Assembly (NCBI GenBank): GCA_029448655.1
Contig: JACCLO010000015.1
Span: 248,001 to 312,000, forward strand
DNA length: 64,000 nt
Origin: Wolfiporia cocos
Lineage: Eukaryota; Basidiomycota; Agaricomycetes; Polyporales; Phaeolaceae
Direction of reading: 5' to 3'
Numbering within the stretch: position 1 is the first letter of the stretch; each line of letters opens with the position of its first letter. The position numbers were made by a program, and so were the translations under genes. This document shows positions 55,622-64,000 of this stretch, piece after piece. The notes under the pieces are model-generated. The model worked only from the letters and a program-made list of their open reading frames with translations, was not told the origin of the DNA and searched no databases.

Positions 55622-58150
55622 GAGAAACGAAGTTTCCCAGTGATACGTCCAAGAACAGGAATGAAAGGGATTATGTAAGGTAGGGTAGTGGACTCCTTTT
55701 CAGGAGCAAAGAAGGTGTACTACGGGGCATAATTACTCTTATGTTGCGCGCAAACCCTGTGCCGAGACGGCGCGGATATTCGCATGACCCTAACGGTCAG
55801 AGGCGCCGACTCCAGGGGTAGAGTTGCTGACTGCCAGGCCGGTTCCTGGGTCAGATGATTGGGATTCGGATACACGACACCGCCCCGGAGGGACGATGCC
55901 GGAAAGTGGCTGGGATTTTACATCCCTTAGCCTGTCCATGCTTCAACAATGAGGTTGCCGTCTATAGCCACATGGGTGTCACATCAGGGCTAAGAAACCA
56001 CTGTCGATCTAAGATCGCGAGACAGCAGCGCTCCACATCCCGAAGGAGTGGGCCACGCGCTTCTCTTCCAATGGGGCCCCAAATCCGTTTGACCCATGCT
56101 CGCACGCCGAGCTGCCCGGAGGACTTATGCTATTGGCTACCGCGAGTGACCTATGGCAGGGTGATTTTTTACGTCACCCCCCTCACTGCTTTTCCCCTAA
56201 CGGGTTCAAAGCAGGTCCCTTACGCCTGGGAGGCGGCTTTGGAAAATTCCCATGCCATCATGATGATGACCCTGTGGATAGTGATGGGGCGCTGAACAAC
56301 GCTTGCCATGACAGGGGGTTGGGCGCACACAGGCAGACCGTCCCCTTTTCTCCACAGGCGGGTCTTAACCGCGCATAGTCCAAGCTTGTCAGCGAGGACC
56401 ATGTCTCCTTGACCCTGGAGTCCGGGTTAGGTAGGCCTCCTGCCTAAAAAGGCGGTGTGGCTTCCCTGGTTGCCAATCCTCTGCCGAGGATGGCGATGTA
56501 TCCCCCAGATCTCAACTATCACCCCTAACTCTTTGTCAAGAGTAGGGATGTGCGCAGCAACGAGCAATAGCCCCTGTAGGATAGAAACCCAGGCCCAAAC
56601 GCAAGCGCAAGGGCGGGGGTAGGGGGAGATTTGTTCTTATGACACAGACTAGACTGTGGGACTCACACTATAACCTAATAAGCGACTTGAAGGAGTTGCT
56701 GGAGGTTGGTGAGGAGGCTAGTGGGCGCAAGCAGAGATGATATGTAACTGTGCGAATGCAGAGAACAAATCTAAGGCTTATCCGCAGTGATAGCCCTACT
56801 TATATACATGCTTTGTTTGGTTACCGGTAAGGGAGCCAAACATGAAGGTGGTCTGTGCGCAGACATAACTAATATGGTTAAGTCGTAAACTACAATAGAC
56901 CATGTGCGCCGGTAATGGCCGCACCAGTAAGATCGTTTGTTTGGACCGTAGGTCCATGTTGTGGAAGTGGCTGTAGCTACGTTAGTAAGCCATGCATGTG
57001 ATTCTTATATACCGGTATCGGGATATGAGTAATCGTAAGGGCATTGGCATGTGATAACGAGCGGGCCGCTTATCCAATTGTACTGACATAGCCCGGTATC
57101 GGGATATGAGTAAAGCGTGTGACACCGGAGGTTAGTCCGCTGAGTCATTGACGCGTACAAGCGTATTATGTACGTGTTGTTATGACAAGTGGACGTATAC
57201 CGCGTTGTGTACGTGTTGTTTGGTTGCGTGTACGTGTAGACGGGCGCTTAGCAGCGTAAATGTCTACAAGGTCGTAGAAATACCAGATAAATAGGTAAAA
57301 ATACGGGAAAAATAGTGGCATGTCCCAAATCTGTGACAACTAGCCCTAAAGTCCTGGTCCATGCACTATCCAATATAACTAAGTAATGCATGACCGTCAT
57401 GTATGTAAGTCAGGTGATGCACGACCGGTAATGGCCACATCATCATGTGATAGCCCTGCTAGCACCACCACCAGCACTCATAGGCCAGAGCACATGCCGT
57501 AAGGTAAGTACTACATGTGGACCTATAGCATGACTTACTATACTGCTTCTATGTAGGTAGGAGCTATGATGACCCTGCTGGCGAGGCAGACCCAGCACCC
57601 ATAGGTCAGAGCATAAGCCAATAAGAGGAAATGTACAAAAATAAAAGAAAATGTCACTCTGTGACACTTGGGTACCTCAGCTCCCTGTACCTGCAGCTTG
57701 GTCATCACATAAGGCATCAAGTTTGTGGCAGTATGTCAGATATGGTGGTTATTGCCCTGTAATGAGACCATATAAATTCTGTGACACCATCCCTATGCCA
57801 TAGTCTAGTGGGAGTACTATTACCTACAGTCACAGTTAGGTCTTGCATAGCCAGCATTATGATTACATCAGCATTCCATGGTATGCACATCTTATGCACT
57901 TGGGCCCCTTTAGGGTGGCTTTACCTTGGGTAGTGTAGTGCATGTACCTAAGCTACATTGTCTGAGGTCTTACACCTCAGACTCTTCATTGTATCATTGG
58001 GGTGTGCCCCTCAGCTTTAACCTCATGCATGCTAGTCTGGTGCCTGCAGTCTATACTGTCTCAGACAACTTCCCCTATTGCATTACAGGGAGACTTAGGT
58101 ATGCTGGTAGAATCGGTGACAGTATCAGGGGGACTATAGCAAGTGTATAT

Positions 58151-59162
58151 AAGCCATAGACTGGGATGTCGGATCTTCCTAGTTCAGATTTTTTGACTTG
58201 CTCTTGCATTCCATGCTTCAAGTGCTTAGCCTTGCCAACTTGCTTACCATCTCTCTTACAACCCCATCATAACCTCAACTACAACTTGGGTGAGTTTCTG
58301 TGCCAGCAGGGCATTACAGTTAGGGGGCATTTACAGGTGGATGCTCAAATCCTTGTAGAGATGGTCAACCTGTCACAAAATCCATGATGGCCACACCCTT
58401 GCTCACCATATGCACCTCTTATGCTTGCAGATGTCATGGCATATATTTCATTCCTTTTTCCCTTTTCTTGGCCTCCAGTGGTCAGGACCCCTGATATCCC
58501 TACATGTACATGATCCTTAGACTTTTGTGAATTTCCTCTCCCCTCCCAGATGGTGTTGTCAGAGTCAGGGCAGGTCACTATACAAAACCAGAGGCAGATG
58601 AATCACAATTGCCAATAGCACACAGAGAATGATCATGCACCACCACTTCCCCCCATTGGTGCAAGCTTGAATGGTAGCATGAAAATGAATCTGGCCATCT
58701 CATCTACCATCTGAAATTTGCCTGTACCAGAACTCTGAATGATTGGTATGGTGTTGGAGTAGGGCATAGAGTCTTTGAGTGAAATGAGCTTGATGAGGCA
58801 CTCAGCATGTCACAGATCATGCAAAAGCATAAGATCATAGATGTTACAGAGTAATAACTATGGTTAGACCATAATGTAGAATGTGTTGACATACATGGCC
58901 TCACCAATGAGTGAGTAATAGATGCCTACCATGGGAATATGAACTGCATATATAGCTGGACCCTTGATAACAGCCAAGCTATTATCATAGCCCTTTTGGG
59001 GGAGTGGCTATAATGCCACTCATAAGTGTGTTGCATTGGGTCTGTGGCGCATCTTGTGATACAGCACCAACACCAACAAAATTGGTCTTCCAAGCTTTCT
59101 TGGTTGTTGAGGGAATATTGAGCTGTGCATATTGATAGTGTAATACAAGATGAGTGGAGTAC
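58151..59162. other. No supported gene; decayed sequence
   Basis: Short ORFs only (for example 58166-58387 plus). AT-rich, without clear LTR ends. It could be a very old retrotransposon interior. Confidence 0.4.
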
Positions 59163-59400
59163 TGTCACAAATTATGCCAGTAGTCCCTGACCGGTAAATC
59201 TGAGGAGACTGACGTCTAACACCCTTGTGCCAAAAGGGCCAGTATAACAGCTCAGCTGTTATACGTGGGACTCACTATATGTGTTGTTCCACTTTCCCAC
59301 GCTAGGCGGCTATGCCGAAGGTATTGGCTTATACCTTTGCGTGAGGCCTTTAGGGCAGATGTCACACCTTAGGATTCCACCCTAGGTACGAATCGTGACA
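59163..59400 (+). mobile_element. Mini-element copy 3 (238 bp)
   Basis: TGTCACAA...TCGTGACA with an exact TSD AGTAC (59158-59162 and 59401-59405). It holds the perfect palindrome GTATAACAGCT/AGCTGTTATAC, a second hairpin AAGGTAT/ATACCTT and the GATTCCACC block. It is the same family as 17344-17579 (inverted) and 18369-18594. Confidence 0.85.
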
Positions 59401-59808
59401 AGTACCCTCTCCTGTCAAGACAATGCAGTCAATGATGTTCATGGTGGTCAGTTGATGCTGATAGCTCACTAGAGTCTTCTGAGATCCATGATGTCCTGGG
59501 AGCTGGACATTGGAGAGGAGATTGAAGATGTGTCATTGACAGGTGAAGAAGAGCAGAAAGCCTAGTGGTTACATTCCACCCATGATTTGAGAATGAGCCT
59601 GACTATGTCACCCAACTGGATGAGAGCAATCAATGTGGAATTGTCATGGAGGATGCACTCACCCACTTCCCACCAGGATGGTGGAACCTTCCAAAACTGG
59701 CCATGGGCTTTCTTGCTGGTGAGATTGAGGATGTCTCAGGCTGTTTTGGTGGTATGCCCTGGATTGCCAGGAAATGCTGTGAGAGATGCCTGAATGATGG
59801 GGGCAGCA
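59401..59808 (+). other. Possible coding remnant
   Basis: A frame from about 59646 reads PPGWWNLPKLAMGFLAGEI and looks protein-like, but it is cut by the LTR at 59809. I do not recognise it. Confidence 0.25.
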
Positions 59809-60894
59809 TGTCACAGTTTTTACCGCAGACATATTATCTTTCCATTCTATACTATGTTATGGCCCTTACTGGCCTAACATCCCTTCTAGCTAACTGTTAC
59901 ATGGTTATGCTACCATTGTAGGTCCCTTACTGAGCCTACAGGCTTCATGACTAGACAGGTGCCCCTAGGGATAGTGCTTAGTCACATGAGCTTGGCCAGC
60001 ACTGTTACTGGCACTGTGCTCATATCTCCATCCATGCTAGCGTATCTACGTTAGTTATGACCAGTTCCTGTAGCAATGCCATTAGGGCTGTGCATAGACC
60101 AAGTACATTAGGGTAGACACTTAGCATAGTAGTCTGACCCATGTACATAAGCCACTGGTTCTGAGGTTCATACCTCAGAACTCTTATTGTCAAGCTGGGT
60201 GATCCTGACACAAAACATACCGCCCCTTCCCCCCACCATGAGTTGTGTCTGTCTGGATACCCCTAGTCTGTATATGCAGTAGAGGTATGTAGACGTCATA
60301 GTAGGTTGCTTAGTTGTAGGTGAGGGAGTGGTCGCCAAGGCTAAGAGGAATGAGCATGAGCAGCATGTCCTGCCCCTCATCAGGGAGGATGCTGAGATTA
60401 CTAGTTCTGAGGAGTAACCTCAGAATGCATGGGCATATATACATGAGCAGGGTGAGGACTATCTACTAGGGTCCGCCCTAAAGGCAAGGCCCATGCGCAT
60501 CCCTATAACTACCCTACCCACAGTCATATGGCATAACTGTAGGCACTGTAGCGCATGACCATGGCGCTAGTCATATACCTACATGTGACCCCTGGTCATG
60601 TGACCTAACCTGCAAGCCTCCTATTGCACGCTGGCATGCGTGCTAGAGGTTAGCGTGATACACTAAGCTCACCCTAGGGTGCCATCAGATCCTATGTCCC
60701 AGAATCTGTGACAGATCCTGTCACAACCATTGTCCCTTACCTCTCTGCATAAGCATGCATCCATCCATCTGCCTTGCCCCATCCCATCTCTGTCAGACAC
60801 ACTAGACTGGAGATTACACCTCAACTATATGTCTTGGTGCACCCTGGCACCTATGGATTCCCCCACTATGTGGGCTCCCAGATGGTTTGTGATA
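59809..60894 (+). mobile_element. Decayed solo gypsy LTR, interrupted
   Basis: TGTCACAG...TTTGTGATA (mutated TGTGTCA) with an exact TSD CAGCA (59804-59808 and 60895-60899). Own length about 573 bp after removing the LTR at 60206-60713. Palindrome GTTCTGAGG/CCTCAGAAC at 60158-60181. Confidence 0.78.
60206..60713 (-). mobile_element. Solo gypsy LTR (508 bp)
   Basis: TGACACAA...CTGTGACA with an exact TSD GATCC (60201-60205 and 60714-60718). The minus-strand start palindrome (CTGAGG/CCTCAG) lies near 60400-60425. Confidence 0.88.
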
Positions 60895-60899
60895 CAGCA

Positions 60900-61770
60900 C
60901 ACTGGAATGCTATTCTGACATGCTCAGACTTGGAGTGTTTCCACCATGCTTGTATGTCACTCATAATTGTGTCCAATTGAGGGTCTAATATCAAGCCTTG
61001 CAAATGCTATTCCAGTCCGGCTAAGTCAAGATGCATGACAGTGGCAGGGTCTAAACAATCTAACCATAGTTGCAAGGATGATTCCATTTTTAAAATCCTT
61101 CAAAATGAGCTCAGATTTGAGCTTTTGTTATTTAGCTACATGAGGAGATGCAGGGGGTAGGGGTAGGCATGAATGTCACTGGTACATAGTAGGCAATTGT
61201 ATACCAACTTTAGAGAGATTGTATGAAGATAATAGGTACAAGTTGAGACTTACACCCATAGATAAGTGACAAGACCACCCTGGGCCCCCAGAGCTAACTG
61301 AAGTGAGGTAGGCAGAAGGATGCCAAGTTCAGAATAAGGTCTGGACCCAACACTTGACCTCCTATATATATTAGCATAGTGCATGTACATGTTATGTCCT
61401 GATCATATGTTTAAGGCTGACAATGGCCAGTGGTGAGGCTAAGGTAAGACTACATAGGGAGACTACCTACTAGTCTGTATAAAGTCTGTATGTTAGTAGT
61501 AACATGGCCCATAGTGATGGTGTGGGAATGTATACTGCAGTGTGCGCTGTAGGTGTGGCTATATGAAATAGGGCACTGATCTATGTGAAATATGATAGAA
61601 GCTGGTGCTTCGGAGTGGGAAGAGTGATATCACCTTTTTGCCCATAACATCACCCCCTTCTCTAGCTAGGTCATCCCAACCTCTAAATCTTTATCTTATT
61701 TTCCTATGTTTTTGTATGTATTGTAGGTAGGGTTGTACCACTGAGGGGTTTTCTGTAAAGTGAGTGTAGT
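60900..61770. other. Old LTR remnant in minus orientation
   Basis: Near 61645-61665 the sequence ATAACATCACCCCCTTCTC resembles a decayed LTR/polypurine-tract junction (reverse of GAAGAGGGGGTAATGTCA). No ORF is supported. Confidence 0.3.
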
Positions 61771-64000
61771 AGGTCAGCGGGAATCTACTGGGCACCTGTA
61801 AATTAAAGTCCTAAGGTGGGGACGATTGCCGTGAGCTTGTAAAATGTGTTGTAGCTGAAGTCTACCACTGTGTGTTGTTACTTATGAATGGAGAGGGGGC
61901 TGTGTTACTGATGCTCCTGGTTTTTTCCTCTATGTGTTCTTATATGTTGGCCATTGTGCCAGGCCAGGGCATGTGTGGTTGTGAGGTGGGAATCTACCAC
62001 CAGGGGTTCTGTGTAAGTGGGGTGAGTGGCCACTTGTGAGACGTGAGTGATGGGGTGAGTTGCCGCCAGAAGTATGTGTTCGGCATCGATGTTTGCTGGT
62101 GTGTTGTGTGTTGGCCATTGTGCTGGGCTGGGGTGTGTGTGGTGCAGGATTCTACCATGTTGCTCATCCAATGAGCCGCCTTTTGCATAAAGGGAAACGT
62201 GAGTGGTGTGGGGGTCTACCGTGGATGTGTGTGCGTGTGGACAGGAGTCTACCGCCGGCATATGTGACTGTATGGACCTTGTGTGTAGTCCTCGCATGTA
62301 TGGTAGGGTGAGGGGAAACTACCCCCATTCAGGTTCTGTTGTATGCAGGGTGACTTGCCACCTATGTGCATAAGCGTGTTGTCTGTGGTGCGAGTAAACA
62401 CAGTGCAGGTGTTGTACGACAAGCGGGTGCCGTGCTGAGCCTCTGCTGTGCACATTGCACACATTGTGTCTGAGAGCATCTGAGACAGATGCACATGGGC
62501 CATCGTGCCACCCACCTTGCCGTCCCGGCTGTAATGCACCCGTGGTTGAATGTGCATGCAATCACGATGGTGGTGCATCTACGCTGCCACGCATGCTTGT
62601 TTGTTGCAGTGAGAGAGCATCTGAGGAAGATGCACCTGAGCTGTCACGCTGCCCGCCTTGCCCTGCACGATGATCTTGAGCTTGTGGACATCGTCCCAGG
62701 CGTTGCTGGCGTTCAGTGAGTGGTCGATATGGAATGCACGTGAGACGTCGGCCGCATGGCATAGGCCACATCAGCGTGTAAGTATTAGTATGCTACAACG
62801 GGATGAGCAGACACCTTGCCGAGCCTCTCTGCCATTCACACCGTCTCTGATGGGGACGACGACCAAGTGCCATGAAACGCGCAGCACTTGTGCGATTAGT
62901 GATGTGCAAAGCCCAGCTCAAAGCCATGAGCCGGGCCTGGCCAAGCCAACTTAAGCCGGGCCAAGCCAAGCCTTGGGGGCAGTTTATGACGGCTCAGGGC
63001 CCGGCTTGGATTGTGAGTCGGCCATAGCCGAGCCCTGAGCCGGCGGCTTTAGATGCACAACCGTAGCTTTGTTGTAATGAGCGAAAATAGGCCCGTTGGT
63101 ACAAGATTTTGCATACCTTCATCTCAAATATTCTCAACAATCATACAATACTTGTGACTGGTGCAGAACCTCATAACTATTGCGATCAGGGTTGCGATCG
63201 GGGTTGTGATTGAGACCTGGATTTTCCGTCAGTGTCATGAGCAGCTGTAAAAGTACTTGTAGATCAGGACAACAATAAATAGCAGACATATATGCATTTT
63301 GAATGCATTGTGCTGCAATTTTGAGCTGTACAAACCAATAACTTTGAGGTCCTTCCTGATTTCCCATAAGCCCCGGCCTGAGCCTGAGCCGGGCCCAAGC
63401 CGGCCTGAGCCGTCAGGGAGGGCCCAGCCTGACATTTCGCTGAGCCCAAGCCCTTCAAAGCTGGGCCCAAGCCCCGGGCTTTGAGCTGAGCCAGGCTTTT
63501 CACATCACTACGTGCAATCACTTCAAGTCTGAGAGCGCAGTGGCGAGCAAGGGCCGTCGAGCTACAGGATGTATCAACAAGAGATGGACTGACAGGCATA
63601 AGTGACTGATGTACACTTGCTCATATGCCATTTCAAACATCTTCCATGCACGCAGATACACCATGGAACAAGTCTGCTGATGTCACGGTGCAGTGCATGA
63701 TGCATGCATCAATGTGAGCTTGGCACGTTGCCCTGTCATGATCATATTGCACTATCTTCTCCCAGAGGCCCAAAACCGGCAACATCCATCCACAGAGTGA
63801 AGGTAAGAAGGCTGACATTGCTTTCCCAACCACTAGGCATACCTGTATTCCTTTGCATCTCCAGCCATGCTTCTACAAGCGCTGGTACTGCCACAAGCGT
63901 ATACCAGATGGCCGTCCTTCATGCAGTTTGCAGTGCAGGATTAGTCATATCAACAGTTTTTGTATATTCACTCTGTATGCCTGTGTGCTGGAGTAGATGT

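Larger units (their letters stand above)
50504..57338 (-). mobile_element. Element B: deleted copy of the A-family chromovirus
   Basis: A 6,835-bp minus-strand element with an exact TSD ACTAG (50499-50503 and 57339-57343). Its two 699-bp LTRs (50504-51202 and 56640-57338) look identical, so it inserted very recently. It keeps the self-primer site (56627-56637), leader, ORF1, polypurine tract (51203-51215) and the 3' two-thirds of pol. About 3.16 kb from the gag poly-Glu run to the RT domain is missing, so it lacks capsid, protease and half of RT. Confidence 0.95.
50251..57666 (-). mobile_element. Solo gypsy LTR split by element B
   Basis: TGACACAG...CTGTGACA with an exact TSD CTTGG (50246-50250 and 57667-57671). 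Own length about 576 bp. Palindrome ACTTGAGG/CCTCAAGT at 50437-50458. Confidence 0.88.
49447..57730 (+). mobile_element. Solo gypsy LTR, host of the innermost nest
   Basis: TGTCACGG...TTGTGGCA (end mutated) with an exact TSD GTATG (49442-49446 and 57731-57735). Own length about 863 bp, near LTR E. It contains the LTR at 50251-57666, which contains element B. Confidence 0.78.
46442..57786 (-). mobile_element. Old solo gypsy LTR, expanded by three insertions
   Basis: Starts TATAACAAAC (mutated TGACACAAAC) and ends CTGTGACA, with an exact TSD CCATC (46437-46441 and 57787-57791). Own length about 496 bp. It contains the solo LTRs at 46541-47691 and 47853-49251 and the nest at 49447-57730. Part of its start palindrome (GTCTGAGG/CCTCAGAC) lies near 47787-47812. 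Confidence 0.75.
43636..58150 (+). mobile_element. Decayed forward LTR hosting the 43.6-58 kb nest
   Basis: Begins TGTCATGG (a mutated TGTCACGG) and resumes after the LTRs at 44043-46399 and 46442-57786. The right part carries the CCCCTTTAGGG block, a TATA-like region and an intact start palindrome GTCTGAGG/CCTCAGAC (57960-57982). The three host pieces add up to about 0.8 kb, similar to LTR E. The right terminus could not be set and no TSD was found, so the end is approximate. Confidence 0.5.

Overview
The window looks like nuclear DNA of a filamentous basidiomycete, probably an Agaricomycete. The evidence is short introns of about 50 nt with CTAAT-type branch sites, compact serine- and proline-rich genes, a fungal-style RING gene, and a dense cover of Ty3/gypsy chromovirus LTR retrotransposons. 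Nothing bacterial was seen: no operons, CRISPR or rRNA. The species is not identifiable from the sequence alone.

Layout. Positions 1-10.1 kb are a gene block, mostly on the minus strand. It holds a left-truncated acidic protein, a RING-finger gene broken by a hAT-type MITE, a 798-residue unknown protein, a long unknown gene with one in-frame stop, and the C-terminal end of a CDK-like kinase. A Pol III-type tRNA-like unit sits at the border. From 10.5 to about 61 kb almost everything is LTR retrotransposon. Because 5-bp target-site duplications (TSDs) survive, most of the nesting order can be read. Block 1 (10.5-20.4 kb) holds decayed elements, including a minus-strand gypsy relic whose gag frame reappears once a solo LTR and a 236-bp mini-element are subtracted. 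Block 2 (20.8-42.8 kb) is a gypsy element (here D) carrying three later insertions: an intact 10.0-kb element (A), a solo LTR (E) and a 1.9-kb non-coding TRIM-like element (F). Block 3 (43.6-58.1 kb) is a Russian-doll nest of solo LTRs with a deleted copy of the A family (B) at its centre. Positions 61-64 kb hold tandem-repeat-rich DNA and a second hAT-type MITE.

How the parts work together. A and D are long chromoviruses with the layout LTR - extra ORF1 - gag - (protease, RT, RNase H, integrase, chromodomain, dUTPase) - polypurine tract - LTR. In A, D and F the primer-binding site, 2 nt inside the 5' LTR, is an 11-nt perfect complement of LTR sequence lying 33-34 nt after a TATA box. This is the Tf1-type self-priming arrangement. 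Nearly every LTR also carries an inverted repeat between the TATA box and that start, with arms that change in concert between elements. F and the 226-238-bp mini-elements share terminal TGTCAC and 5-bp TSDs with the autonomous elements and may be mobilised in trans. The clearest candidates for something new are the chromovirus pol with C-terminal dUTPase, the extra ORF1, the covarying start-site palindrome and the mini-elements.
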